The notes: generated by a model not told the origin, from the letters alone. A DNA stretch of 64,000 nucleotides from Thiofilum sp039797965 (GCA_039797965.1 JBDKGX010000004.1:1-64000), one strand, 5' to 3'; positions 33,956 to 43,635 are shown, counted from the first letter of the stretch. A program made the numbers and translations.

Positions 33956-34990
33956 CTAAATATCTTGTGGGTTTTGGGCTTTACGGCGGGCGGTATCTTT
34001 ATCAACAATGCCACGCATGACCAAGTCTTTAAGCGATTGATCGAGAGACTGCATACCTTCATTTTGTCCGGTTTGAATCGCCGAGTTCATTTGGGCAATT
34101 TTATTTTCACGGATCAGATTGCGAATTGCTCTAGTGCCAATCAGAATCTCGTGAGCCGCAACCCGCCCCCCACCTTTCTTTTTCAACAAGGTTTGAGAAA
34201 TAACGGCTTGCAGGGACTCTGATAACATGGTGCGCACCATGTCTTTTTCAGCTGCTGGGAAAACGTCCACAATACGGTCAATCGTTTTAGCTGCACTGGT
34301 GGTATGAAGCGTACCAAACACCAAATGCCCTGTTTCGGCAGCGGTCAGAGCTAAACGAATGGTTTCAAGATCACGCATTTCCCCTACTAGAATAATATCG
34401 GGGTCTTCACGTAGAGCAGAGCGCAAAGCTATTTCAAAGCCTTTGGTATCGCGATGGACTTCACGTTGATTGACTAGACATTTTTTACCAACATGCACAA
34501 ACTCAATCGGATCTTCAATAGTCAGAATATGCCCATGCTCGGACTCATTCACGAAGTCAATCATAGCCGCTAACGTCGTAGACTTACCCGAACCTGTGGG
34601 ACCCGTCACTAGTACTAATCCGCGGGGCACACTAGCAATTTTACGAAAAATATTAGGCGCACTCAGTTGATCTAAGGTGAGTACTTTAGAAGGAATCGTA
34701 CGAAAGACTGCACCCGCACCACGGTTTTGATTAAAGGCGTTCACACGAAACCGAGCCACGCCTGGTACTTCAAACGAGAAGTCACACTCCCAGCGTTCCT
34801 CATAAATCTTGCGCTGTAAATCATTCATAATGTCGTACACTAGAGCATGTACTTGCTTATGATCGAGCACAGGTAAATTAATGCGGCGCACCTCACCATC
34901 GACGCGAATCATAGGGGGCAAACCTGCTGATAAGTGCAAATCCGAGGCGTTATTTTTCACGCCAAAGGCTAAAAGCTGTGTAATATCCAT
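33956..34990 (-). CDS. pilT: PilT type IV pilus retraction ATPase
   Basis: A 344-residue hexameric ATPase that depolymerises the pilus. It has the PAS-like N-terminal domain (NNASDLHLSAGLPPMIRVDG), Walker A GPTGSGKST, the Asp box HILTIEDPIEF, Walker B DIILVGEMRD, the His box HLVFGTLHTTSA and the C-terminal AIRNLIRENKIAQM motif needed for retraction. It leads the three-gene set and is divergent from yggS, the same arrangement seen in Pseudomonas. Confidence 0.93.
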   Translation of the reverse strand: MDITQLLAFGVKNNASDLHLSAGLPPMIRVDGEVRRINLPVLDHKQVHALVYDIMNDLQRKIYEERWECDFSFEVPGVARFRVNAFNQNRGAGAVFRTIPSKVLTLDQLSAPNIFRKIASVPRGLVLVTGPTGSGKSTTLAAMIDFVNESEHGHILTIEDPIEFVHVGKKCLVNQREVHRDTKGFEIALRSALREDPDIILVGEMRDLETIRLALTAAETGHLVFGTLHTTSAAKTIDRIVDVFPAAEKDMVRTMLSESLQAVISQTLLKKKGGGRVAAHEILIGTRAIRNLIRENKIAQMNSAIQTGQNEGMQSLDQSLKDLVMRGIVDKDTARRKAQNPQDI

Positions 34991-35045
34991 CGCGGCGTAA
35001 TATTAATTTTTATTGTTATTCATACCGGAAAATCTACCACATATC

Positions 35046-35744
35046 ATGACTATTCAGGCCAATCTCCAGACAATCGGCGAACGCCTACACACGGCTGAAC
35101 AACGATTTAATCGTCCATTAAATAGCGTGCAATTAGTCGCCGTTAGTAAATTTCATTCGGTGGAAAGTATTCAACAGGCTTACCAAGCTGGACAACGAGC
35201 GTTTGGGGAAAACTATGTACAAGAGATGGTAGAAAAAGCTCAAGTATTGGCGAATTATCCTGATCTTGAATGGCATTTTATTGGCCCTTTGCAATCCAAC
35301 AAGACTAAACTAGTGGCTGAAACGGCTCACTGGGTACATACCATCGATCGTTTGAAAATTGCCGAACGTTTAAACGCTCAAAAACCAGTCTCTCACCCTG
35401 TGATTAATGTGTGTTTGCAGATTAACTTGAGTGGTGAGGATAGCAAATCTGGTATTGCATTAAATGAAGTACTCCCTCTTGCTCAACAAGTAGCACAACT
35501 CCCCCACTTAAAATTACGGGGCTTAATGGCAATTCCTGCTCCAGAAGCTAATTTTGAACAGCAAAGAGCAGTCTTCAAGCCCCTACGCGAGTGTTTAGAG
35601 TACTTAAATACTCAAGGTTTTAAGCTGGATACATTGTCTATGGGTATGAGTGATGATATGGAGGCAGCGATTGCTGAGGGTGCAACGCTAGTACGCATTG
35701 GTACTGCCATTTTTGGGCAACGCCCTAAGCCTCAGAGTACTTAA
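35046..35744 (+). CDS. yggS: YggS-family pyridoxal phosphate homeostasis protein
   Basis: A protein of about 232 residues with the single-domain alanine-racemase barrel. The PLP Lys is in VAVSKFHS, and the GENYVQE, WHFIGPLQSNK and LSMGMSDDMEAAI segments are family hallmarks. It binds PLP and balances vitamin B6 and amino-acid pools. I start it at the ATG at 35046 rather than the upstream frame. Its stop codon overlaps the stop of the convergent DUF4124 gene by three bases. Confidence 0.9.
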   Translation: MTIQANLQTIGERLHTAEQRFNRPLNSVQLVAVSKFHSVESIQQAYQAGQRAFGENYVQEMVEKAQVLANYPDLEWHFIGPLQSNKTKLVAETAHWVHTIDRLKIAERLNAQKPVSHPVINVCLQINLSGEDSKSGIALNEVLPLAQQVAQLPHLKLRGLMAIPAPEANFEQQRAVFKPLRECLEYLNTQGFKLDTLSMGMSDDMEAAIAEGATLVRIGTAIFGQRPKPQST

Positions 35745-36376
35745 ATAATCCGCGTATTATTAGTATTACCCAACTGGGACTCGGCTGGTGTGTTGTCAGT
35801 AGAGCCCTCAGTTTCATCAGTATCCTTTAAATTACGTTTTTTTTTAGCCCTAAAAATGTGAAAGGTCGTTACTTCAGTATTCATAATAATATTGTCTTTA
35901 TCATCTTGAATGACACCAAACGTAGTATGCGTACCTCTCTCCAAATTTTGCAGATTATAAGTTAATGCACCGCCCTGTCCGACTTGTTTACCATCTACGT
36001 ACAAAATCAGTTGATGCCCTGCTTGAAGACTAGGTTCTATGGCTAATTCAATAGTAACATTACCTTCATTGGCTCGAATGCCTTCATCTTTTTTAGGGGC
36101 TACCACAGTAAAGGAGTCATACTTAAATTCCTTTTTATCTTGTGGTTTAGCAGTACTTTCGGTTTTGGCTTTAGCAGCCTCAGCTTTCTGTTGATAACCG
36201 TCCGAAATGGTTAGAGAGGGCAACTCCAAGGGTGGGGCATTTTTAAACTCTTCAGGAGGATTGTCACCATAAATAGTACGTCCGCTGGCATCTTTCCAAC
36301 GATATACTTCAGCTTGAGCCTGTGTCACCCAAACTAATCCTATTACCCCAAAGGTAAGCCAATAACGAGCACCCAT
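35741..36376 (-). CDS. Secreted DUF4124-domain protein
   Basis: A 211-residue exported protein. A signal peptide ends around AQAEVYRW, followed by the DUF4124 pattern VYRWKDASGRTIYGDNPP. The middle is charged and disordered, and residues 105-175 form an immunoglobulin-like beta domain with VTIELAIEPSLQAGH and LILYVDGKQVG. The C-terminus is polar. Function is unknown; it lies near glnE, as DUF4124 genes do in related genomes. Confidence 0.75.
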   Translation of the reverse strand: MGARYWLTFGVIGLVWVTQAQAEVYRWKDASGRTIYGDNPPEEFKNAPPLELPSLTISDGYQQKAEAAKAKTESTAKPQDKKEFKYDSFTVVAPKKDEGIRANEGNVTIELAIEPSLQAGHQLILYVDGKQVGQGGALTYNLQNLERGTHTTFGVIQDDKDNIIMNTEVTTFHIFRAKKKRNLKDTDETEGSTDNTPAESQLGNTNNTRII

Positions 36377-36475
36377 GCTACTGCCTCATTGATCATCTAG
36401 TCGCGGATGAGCCATTGTAGGATAGCCAGTACTGACTACCCCAATGACAGCAGATAAACGGGAATAAACAGACGG

Positions 36476-39277
36476 TTAGCTAAAATAACGATTCCAAATG
36501 GCTTGAACCGTTTCACGCTCAACCTGATATAAAGTACTGGGTACTTTAGCGTCCAACTCCTGTAAAGAGCGGGTATGAATACAGCTACGCATCTCGCGGT
36601 AAATATCCGCTAATTGCTGGGCTTCATTAGCTGGTAAAACGTCTGCTTTTTGTAGCGATTCCAGTTGGCGAATATTGTCGCTCCACTCAACCAAACTCGG
36701 ATATTGAGCGGCATGCATTAAAATCAAACCTTGTACAATAAACTCAATATCGGTAATACCACCGGGATCTTTTTTAATGTCAAACACTTCACTCTTTTTC
36801 GAGCTGAGGTTTTCCCACATTTTTTGGCGCATGGTAACGACTTCTTGTTTGACTACTTGGGGATCACGAGCTTGGCATAGTACTTCGCGGCGCACTTGCT
36901 CAAATTGCTCGCAAATAGCTTTAGAGCCTGTCAAAGCACGCGCCCGCAATAAAGCTTGATGCTCCCATAGCCATGCTTTTTCAAACTGATATTTGCGAAA
37001 TGCCTCCACACTACTGACTAATAACCCAGATGCACCACTGGGACGTAGACGTGTGTCCGTTTCATAAAGCCTACCATCATGGGTAAAGGTTGAAAGCATA
37101 CTAATAATTTTTTGGGAAAGTCGGGTATAAAACACGCTATTTTCCAACGGCTTTTCGCCATTGGTAACTTGCTTTTCGCCCTCGGAGTCGTGCAAAAACA
37201 CAATGTCCAAATCCGAACCATAGCCCAATTCAATCCCACCCAATTTACCATAGCCCACCACTGCAAATCCGGCGGATTTGGTCTCATCGCCCACTCGATA
37301 GGTCGGCACCCCTGATTTAGCGCTCAACATAGCCCACACATTTTGCCATGTGAACTCTAAAATCACTTCAGCAATCCAAGTTAGCTGATCAGAGACCTTC
37401 ATCACCGGTAATATGTCGCTAATATCCGCTGCTGCCACCCGCAGTATTTGGGTATTTTTAAATTGACGCAATTGCTCCATCACTTGTTCAGTATCGTCCT
37501 CATCCACCCGACTAAGGCTATAGGTCAAGGCTTTGTGGAGTTCAGCACGATTTAAAGGATGATAAAGCGCTTGAGCGTCGAGTAACTCATCCAACAAAAT
37601 CGGGTGCTGAGTCAGTTGAGTAGTCAACCAAATGCTATGACTGACCAACTTTACCAATTGCGCCAATGCCTCAGGATGATCACCCAACATACTCATATAG
37701 ACTGAGCGTTTGGCAATCGCTTGAATAATCGTGAGGGTGCGTTTGAGTGCGGTATCAGCATCCGGCTGTTTGGAGGCAATGACGATGAGATTAGGCATCA
37801 GCCTATCCATACGAGTACGGGCTAACTCAGTCAGCGTTTGATATAAACGTCCTTCACGTAGCTCAGTCAGTACTCGATTAATATCTTCGCTATCTTTATA
37901 GCCCAAAGTACTGAGCAGTTGTAAAGCTTTGGTTTGATCTAAATTGCCACACCATAATTCTAGGGTATTGGTTTCCGTTTCCTCATCATCAAAGGCGCTA
38001 GTATCTTCGCCCTCCATCGCAAAAATACGACGAAATAAAGCATGTACCACCTCACGCTTAGCATTCAGTACCTCCAAAAAGCTATCCCAATCCGCAAAAC
38101 CGACTGATTGAGCAAGTACTTGGCGTTGATGTGGGTCGTCAGGCAAAGCATGGGTTTGTTCGTCTTTCCACATTTGTAGATGATTTTCCACCCGCCGCAA
38201 AAAACAATACGAATCGCGTAACGTGTGCTCATCTTCAGGTGTTAGTAGTTCTAGTTGGGTTAAGGCGGCAAGAGTGGGTAATAGACTGCGTTGTTGTAAT
38301 TCACGATCACGCCCACCACGCATGAGTTGGAACACTTGAGCAATAAACTCCACCTCACGAATGCCCCCACGTCCGAGTTTGACATCTTGGTACTTGCCCT
38401 TACGCTCGGCTTCGCGGTTGATCATAGCTTTCATATCGCGCAATTGTTCAACCGCACCGTAATCTAAATAGCGCCGATAAATAAAGGGTCTCAGGCGACT
38501 CATTAACTCTGCACCTTGCACTTTATCACCTGCCATGACTCGCGCTTTGATCATAGCATAACGCTCCCATTCGCGACCGTGGGTTTGGTAATAATGCTCC
38601 ATTGCATCGAATGACAATGCCAACGCCCCCACATCTCCAAACGGACGCAACCGCATATCAACCCGATAAGCAAAGCCATCCCCTGTAATCGCACCTAAAG
38701 TATTAATCACTTTTTGCCCTAAGCGCACAAAGAACGTCTGATTATCCAGCTCACGTCGCCCGTCGGTCATCCCCGCTTCGGGAAAAGCAAAAATCAGGTC
38801 AATATCGGAGGAGAAATTGAGTTCACGTCCGCCTAATTTACCCATCCCTAAAATAACTAACTGTTGAGCCTGACCTTCCTCATTGCGGGGTGTACCATGC
38901 TTGGTACAAAAATCACGATACCACCACGTTAAACTCGCCTCCACCAAAGCATCCGCAAGGTCTGAGCAATCACGCATGGTTTCTTCTAAAGGAGCTAACC
39001 CCATGAGATCACGCCACGCAATACGCACCGTTTCACGATGACGGGTTTGTCTGACTAGTTTTAATAAAGTCGCTTCATCAGTACTTTCGGGCAAAGTACT
39101 TTGAATCGTTTGATACAGCTCACCCTCTGTATACGCTTGGCTATTAATCAACCCCTCAATCCACTCTGGAAAGCGTAGTAGTTGTTCTTGTAAATATAAA
39201 CTCGAAGCTAATACCCGCTCGACTTGAGCAGATGCCAGAGGTGCAAAACGTGGTATTAAAGATTGATAATCAGGCAT
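36476..39277 (-). CDS. glnE: Bifunctional glutamine synthetase adenylyltransferase/deadenylase
   Basis: A 933-residue protein that adenylylates and deadenylylates glutamine synthetase in response to PII. Two nucleotidyltransferase domains are visible: LGMGKLGGRELNFSSDIDLIF in the N-terminal half, and VGYGKLGGIELGYGSDLDIVF in the C-terminal half. Each is followed by a GlnE helical region with KLGRGGIREVEFI or KKDPGGITDIEFI. The length matches the family. It links nitrogen state to glutamine synthesis. Confidence 0.95.
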   Translation of the reverse strand: MPDYQSLIPRFAPLASAQVERVLASSLYLQEQLLRFPEWIEGLINSQAYTEGELYQTIQSTLPESTDEATLLKLVRQTRHRETVRIAWRDLMGLAPLEETMRDCSDLADALVEASLTWWYRDFCTKHGTPRNEEGQAQQLVILGMGKLGGRELNFSSDIDLIFAFPEAGMTDGRRELDNQTFFVRLGQKVINTLGAITGDGFAYRVDMRLRPFGDVGALALSFDAMEHYYQTHGREWERYAMIKARVMAGDKVQGAELMSRLRPFIYRRYLDYGAVEQLRDMKAMINREAERKGKYQDVKLGRGGIREVEFIAQVFQLMRGGRDRELQQRSLLPTLAALTQLELLTPEDEHTLRDSYCFLRRVENHLQMWKDEQTHALPDDPHQRQVLAQSVGFADWDSFLEVLNAKREVVHALFRRIFAMEGEDTSAFDDEETETNTLELWCGNLDQTKALQLLSTLGYKDSEDINRVLTELREGRLYQTLTELARTRMDRLMPNLIVIASKQPDADTALKRTLTIIQAIAKRSVYMSMLGDHPEALAQLVKLVSHSIWLTTQLTQHPILLDELLDAQALYHPLNRAELHKALTYSLSRVDEDDTEQVMEQLRQFKNTQILRVAAADISDILPVMKVSDQLTWIAEVILEFTWQNVWAMLSAKSGVPTYRVGDETKSAGFAVVGYGKLGGIELGYGSDLDIVFLHDSEGEKQVTNGEKPLENSVFYTRLSQKIISMLSTFTHDGRLYETDTRLRPSGASGLLVSSVEAFRKYQFEKAWLWEHQALLRARALTGSKAICEQFEQVRREVLCQARDPQVVKQEVVTMRQKMWENLSSKKSEVFDIKKDPGGITDIEFIVQGLILMHAAQYPSLVEWSDNIRQLESLQKADVLPANEAQQLADIYREMRSCIHTRSLQELDAKVPSTLYQVERETVQAIWNRYFS

Positions 39278-39402
39278 AGTTAAACGACTCGCTAGCAGAT
39301 TAAGGTTCGCACTATTATAGGGCGCTCATAATCACAACCGTGAATTAATTGTTTTATTTGAGTACTGCACAAGGCTAAGTACTTAGCATTATAAGGATAA
39401 TC

Positions 39403-40269
39403 ATGACGACCCAAGATCGTATTGTCTATGTGAATGGACAATTTGTACCAGAATCTCAAGCACTGATTTCCGTGTTTGATCGTGGCTTATTATTTGCTGA
39501 TAGTGTGTATGAGGTAAATGCAATTTTGCAGGGCAAACTGCTCGAAACAGCCGGACACCTGCAACGCTTAGCACGGTCATTAGGGGAGTTAGGTATGTCT
39601 ATGCCCATGCCTGCGCATGAACTCCTCGATTTACAACGTGAAATCGTTAAACGTAATCAAATCGATCAAGGGATGGTTTACACTCAAATTACGCGAGGGA
39701 TTACACCCGTGCGCGATTTTGCTGTACCCAAAAATATTAAACCGTCCGTGATTATTTTTGGAAGTCATAAAGAACTAATCAAAAACCCTATGGCAGAGAT
39801 AGGTTTAAAAGTACTGCTAGTACCGGATATCCGCTGGCAACGCCGTGATATTAAAACCACTGCTTTGTTAGCACAGTCATTAGCTAAACAACAAGCACTG
39901 GATGCGGGAATGGACGAGGCTTGGTTTGTGGAGAGTGGATTTATAACGGAAGGTACTTCTAATAATGCGTTTATTGTGACCCAAGATAATCGGCTGATCA
40001 CTAGGCACCTCACTAATGAGATTTTGCATGGCATTACTCGCGCTAGTATTTTACAAGTCGCTCAACAACTCGAGTTAACAATCGAGGAGCGAGCCTTTAC
40101 CGCACAAGAGGCTTATGAAGCGCAAGAGGCTTTTATTACAAGTGCCGCGACCTTTGCTTTACCGGTTGTAGCGATTGATGGACGTACTATTGGTACAGGT
40201 AAAACCGGTATGATGACTAAACAACTCAGGAGTACCTATATCCAACAGGCATTGGCGGCAACCAGTTAA
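39403..40269 (+). CDS. dat: D-amino acid aminotransferase (class IV)
   Basis: A 288-residue fold-type IV PLP enzyme. The PLP Lys lies in DIKTTALLAQSLAKQQA, and the phosphate-binding EGTSNNAF and HGITRAS segments are typical. The family converts D-amino acids and 2-oxo acids, supplying D-Glu or D-Ala for cell wall; branched-chain activity is the main alternative. AAGGAT precedes the ATG. The K+ channel gene follows after 11 bases, probably in the same operon. Confidence 0.82.
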   Translation: MTTQDRIVYVNGQFVPESQALISVFDRGLLFADSVYEVNAILQGKLLETAGHLQRLARSLGELGMSMPMPAHELLDLQREIVKRNQIDQGMVYTQITRGITPVRDFAVPKNIKPSVIIFGSHKELIKNPMAEIGLKVLLVPDIRWQRRDIKTTALLAQSLAKQQALDAGMDEAWFVESGFITEGTSNNAFIVTQDNRLITRHLTNEILHGITRASILQVAQQLELTIEERAFTAQEAYEAQEAFITSAATFALPVVAIDGRTIGTGKTGMMTKQLRSTYIQQALAATS

Positions 40270-40280
40270 TAGAGGAAGAT

Positions 40281-41294
40281 ATGTACGGGGTTGATCGTTT
40301 ACGGCATGAGTTGTATCAAGTACTTGAACAACCCCGCACAGGTTGGGCGAGCTGGATTATCAATGGGGCGCTAGCGTTGCTAATAGTCCTCACGGTACTA
40401 GCCGTCATTTTGGAATCTGAATCTGGTTTTTATCGGCGCTATATTCAGTACTTTACTCAATTTGAGAGGCTGTCAGTTAGCATTTTTACAGTAGAGTACT
40501 TCGTACGTATTTGGATATCTGCTGAACGTCCCTCCACTTCTCTTTCTGCCTCATCTCAAGTACTCCGACGCTTGCGTTATATGATTACGCCGATGGCTCT
40601 AATCGACTTGCTGGCGATTGCGCCTTACTATTTAGGGATGCTGTTAGGCGGCGTTGATTTGCGTATGTTACGGAGTATTCGTTTATTACGTATCTTAAAA
40701 CTCACCCGCTATTCACGTGCTATGTCTTTGCTGGGTACTTTGATTCGTCAAGAAACCGAAACGATGTTATCGGCGCTGTTTATCTTTTTAGTACTGATTT
40801 TAATCTCAGCAACGGGAATGTACTGGATTGAGGGTCGTATTCAACCTGAACAATTTGGCAGCATTCCTAAAGCCTTATGGTGGGCTGTCGTAACCCTTAC
40901 TACGATTGGCTACGGGGATGCCGTGCCCATTACTCAGTTAGGCAAGGTATTTGCGGGAATTACGGTGATTGGGGGGATCGCGATTGCCTCTTTGCCAGCC
41001 GCTATTTTAAGTTCAGGGCTAATCAATGAGTTAAAACGCCGCCGTGAAACCTATCGACAAACCATTTATACAGCTTATCAATTAGGACATTTAAGTGTTA
41101 CTGCATTAGAACATATAGAGCAGCAGCGCCAAGAACTCGGGGTTAGCCGTGCTGATGCACAAAGTATCATGCGTGAAATCCAGCAGGAAATGCGTTTGGC
41201 GACGCTGCATGAGTGCCCACATTGTCACAAAAGCCTACGAGTACATCACCATGCGGGACATACTCATGTTCATGCCCATGAGGACGATACGTAA
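40281..41294 (+). CDS. Voltage-gated-type potassium channel with a metal-binding-like C-terminus
   Basis: A 337-residue six-helix channel. The voltage-sensor S4 carries Arg128, 131, 134, 137 and Lys140, Arg143 and Arg146 at three-residue spacing. The selectivity filter is TTIGYGD (residues 207-213). The cytoplasmic tail has a coiled helix, then a CPHC pair (312-315) and a run of histidines (322-333), which resembles a metal site rather than an RCK domain. The tail is the odd feature. GAGGAAG precedes the ATG. Confidence 0.85.
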   Translation: MYGVDRLRHELYQVLEQPRTGWASWIINGALALLIVLTVLAVILESESGFYRRYIQYFTQFERLSVSIFTVEYFVRIWISAERPSTSLSASSQVLRRLRYMITPMALIDLLAIAPYYLGMLLGGVDLRMLRSIRLLRILKLTRYSRAMSLLGTLIRQETETMLSALFIFLVLILISATGMYWIEGRIQPEQFGSIPKALWWAVVTLTTIGYGDAVPITQLGKVFAGITVIGGIAIASLPAAILSSGLINELKRRRETYRQTIYTAYQLGHLSVTALEHIEQQRQELGVSRADAQSIMREIQQEMRLATLHECPHCHKSLRVHHHAGHTHVHAHEDDT

Positions 41295-41303
41295 ACTAGT
41301 ACT

Positions 41304-41843
41304 TTAGCCTTTAAAGGCTTCTGACGAGTTTAAGTACTGTAATTCAGCTGGGGTACTTTGCCGCCCTAAAATAGCATTACGATGAGGAAATCGTCCAAAG
41401 CGCTGCACAATGCTTTGATGATGGTGAGGATAGGCTGAATCCATACCCGACTGCTCAAAGCTTTGCACGGATAAGGCTTGATCACTCACATTTTCACTAT
41501 GCATTAAAGGCATATATAAAAATAAGCGCTGATTCACCGGAAGTTGTTGGTCAAAACCTTGGGCAATAGCCTGTTTGGTAATTTTTACCGCTTGTTGTTC
41601 GGTAGAAAAACTCAGAGCCTGTCCGCGATACATATTCAGTGGAAATTGGTCTAGTACTATACATAAGGCTAAACAACCTTCAGGAGTACTTTGCCAACTC
41701 TCTAAACCTCCAGTTTTGGCTTGTTGCCACAAAGCCTCAAACTCCGTCCGAATATAAGCGTCAATCTCAGGCGTAGAACTAAACCAATATTCGGCTAAAG
41801 GAGGCGTAAACCATGCGTGTATAACGGTGTCTGGTGTAAACAT
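41304..41843 (-). CDS. DUF924 family protein
   Basis: A 179-residue helical protein. Family signatures are the CIVLDQFPLNMYRG segment, FLYMPLMHSENV and the C-terminal RFGRFPHRNAILGRQST. DUF924 proteins resemble tetratricopeptide folds and their role is unknown. The gene is monocistronic; TAGGAAT lies before the ATG. Confidence 0.85.
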   Translation of the reverse strand: MFTPDTVIHAWFTPPLAEYWFSSTPEIDAYIRTEFEALWQQAKTGGLESWQSTPEGCLALCIVLDQFPLNMYRGQALSFSTEQQAVKITKQAIAQGFDQQLPVNQRLFLYMPLMHSENVSDQALSVQSFEQSGMDSAYPHHHQSIVQRFGRFPHRNAILGRQSTPAELQYLNSSEAFKG

Positions 41844-41899
41844 GTTGATTCCTATCTAACAGTAGTACGATCTTAACCGCACTACTGTGAACCGAGTAC

Positions 41900-42517
41900 T
41901 TAAACGCTGCAATTTAAACTTTTAGCTTGGGTACGGAAACCTGCTGCCTCTTGGAAGGCTTGGCGAGAGCGAGTAGATTGACCTGTTTTTGCATAGACCA
42001 CGCCTTGGCTTTCAGCTTTAGTAGCCTTATCCATCAAAGTACTACAACCTTGAGCAGTAGAGGCAACGACACGTGCAGGTCTACTAGCGGCGGTACGAGA
42101 GGTTGTCGGTTGAGTACGCGGGGTCGCTGCAATCACCACGCGGCGGGTGGGTTGAGCGGGTGGTAAATTCGCATCCAAAATAGACGGACGAGAGGTGAGA
42201 TTTCCTACTACTGAAGCATTGGCCGCTACGCGAGTTACAGGACTGGCATTAGTATTAGGGGTTGTACGTGTAACGGTGGTACGAGCAACAGGACGATCAG
42301 GCACTGCCATCACCGTGCGAGATACATTTTCGATCAGCGTCCCTTGATTGGGAGCACCCTCTGTGACGACTCTAACAGGCACTGCACCTGCTGGGGTTTT
42401 ATCAGAACCATAACAATAAAAAGATGAACTGCAGACTGCCGCATTATCAGCATAGGCAGAATGAGCAATCAAAGCCAATAAACTAAATGCGAAGGCAGAT
42501 AGGGGAGATTTGAGCAT
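41900..42517 (-). CDS. Secreted Ala/Thr/Arg-rich hypothetical protein
   Basis: A 205-residue protein with a signal peptide (cleavage after SAYA). Two Cys lie close together near the N-terminus (CSSSFYC) and two more at the end (CSTLM and LNCSV), suggesting disulfides. The middle is low-complexity Thr, Ala, Arg and Pro. The last 50 residues look helical, with an AESQGVVYAKTGQSTRSRQAF segment. I do not recognise a family; an envelope-associated role is inferred from secretion alone. AGGAGTACT precedes the ATG and serves as the ribosome binding site. Confidence 0.55.
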   Translation of the reverse strand: MLKSPLSAFAFSLLALIAHSAYADNAAVCSSSFYCYGSDKTPAGAVPVRVVTEGAPNQGTLIENVSRTVMAVPDRPVARTTVTRTTPNTNASPVTRVAANASVVGNLTSRPSILDANLPPAQPTRRVVIAATPRTQPTTSRTAASRPARVVASTAQGCSTLMDKATKAESQGVVYAKTGQSTRSRQAFQEAAGFRTQAKSLNCSV

Positions 42518-42694
42518 TTAAAGTACTCCTAACAGCAAGGATGATTGGGGTTAAGTCCATGATTTTATAGTCCATTTAACTAAGATTAAAGTTCCCTGCA
42601 ATATTTAAGTACTCTATTACCATCGGTAAATCGACATTTAGCTCAAATCACGCTCATAATAACTTAGCAGTTTAATAGGATTTGGAGCAGAGTT

Positions 42695-42991
42695 ATGAGT
42701 ACTTTACCTACCCGTGATGGCGATGGTTATTTATTAAGTATGGCAGACTGGACACCTGAAATCGGTAAGGCAATGGCTATTGCCGATGGGGTTGAGTTAA
42801 CCGATGAACAATGGCAGCAAATTGAAAAGGCTCGTGAATATTATGAAGAGCACTCGGTAGTTCCGCCGATTCGTAAATTTGCTAAATATATTGAAGCCGA
42901 TCAAAAAGAACTTTTCAAACTCTGGCAAACAGGGCCTATGAAACCGATTACCAAATATGGTGGATTACCTAAGCCCACCGGATGTGTATAA
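42695..42991 (+). CDS. tusE: TusE/DsrC-family sulfur relay protein
   Basis: A 98-residue protein ending in GGLPKPTGCV. The penultimate Cys is the conserved persulfide-carrying residue. DsrC proper also needs a second Cys about ten residues earlier; here that position is not Cys, so the protein is TusE-like rather than the sulfite-reductase partner. TusE passes sulfur to TusBCD/MnmA for tRNA thiolation. Sulfur-oxidising relatives often carry several such copies. A GGAG site and a terminator flank it. Confidence 0.82.
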   Translation: MSTLPTRDGDGYLLSMADWTPEIGKAMAIADGVELTDEQWQQIEKAREYYEEHSVVPPIRKFAKYIEADQKELFKLWQTGPMKPITKYGGLPKPTGCV

Positions 42992-42994
42992 ATA

Positions 42995-43022
42995 AAAAAG
43001 GGTAGCAAACACTACCCTTTTT
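42995..43022. terminator. Intrinsic terminator
   Basis: Arms AAAAAGGGTAG and CTACCCTTTTT around a six-base loop, between convergent tusE-like and dsbB genes. The A and T runs on the two sides make it usable in both directions. Confidence 0.85.
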
Positions 43023-43046
43023 ATTTATAGAGCTAAGTACTTAATA

Positions 43047-43553
43047 TTAATAATAGTACTCGTCATAGCGCTTAAATAACAGCCACAGTAAAAAGAGTGT
43101 AAAGACAATAAATACTGGTAAGGTTAAATCAGCAACTTCAATCCCAAATAGTTTATTTAATCCATCCGTACAAGAGGCTGTGCTACGATAAATCGTTTCA
43201 GTCCACTCACCTTGTGGGAAATACGCTACCACCTTATCTAAAGCGACTTCTAAACCAGGGCCACACGAGGCCGCCGCTTCTTTTGGTTGATGAATCAACC
43301 ATACTTGATAAACAGCCACACCTAAACTGGTGGCACCACCTAAGAATAATAACAAACTCCAAAAGCGTGGTACCAAACCATCACGAGTCGTAAACAGGGT
43401 AGCTAATAAAGCAGTAACAGCAATCACACTAATAACTAGTCGCTGTAATACACACAGTGGACAGGGTTGCAACCCCATCACTAACTGTAGAAAGAGTGCC
43501 GCACCTAACATCAGCAGGCAAAACACAAATACCGCAAAGAAATAAATACGCAT
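43047..43553 (-). CDS. dsbB: Disulfide bond formation protein B
   Basis: A 168-residue protein with four membrane helices. It reoxidises DsbA using quinone. The first periplasmic loop has the CPLC pair, and the second has Cys in AASCGPG and ASCTDG. The sequence is typical and complete. AAGGAAAG precedes the ATG. The cysteine-bearing secreted proteins nearby would be natural clients. Confidence 0.92.
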   Translation of the reverse strand: MRIYFFAVFVFCLLMLGAALFLQLVMGLQPCPLCVLQRLVISVIAVTALLATLFTTRDGLVPRFWSLLLFLGGATSLGVAVYQVWLIHQPKEAAASCGPGLEVALDKVVAYFPQGEWTETIYRSTASCTDGLNKLFGIEVADLTLPVFIVFTLFLLWLLFKRYDEYYY

Positions 43554-43573
43554 TAGAGTCTTTCCTTAAAGGA

Positions 43574-43611
43574 GCACTAGATAGTATAGAACCCTCACCG
43601 CTATCTAGTGC
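43574..43611 (-). terminator. Terminator of the ECF/subtilase operon
   Basis: Perfect eleven-base arms GCACTAGATAG and CTATCTAGTGC around a 16-base loop. On the minus strand the right arm is followed by TCCTTT. It lies between the protease stop codon and the dsbB start. Confidence 0.6.
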
Positions 43612-43635
43612 GTATTATGAATTATCGTAACGCTA

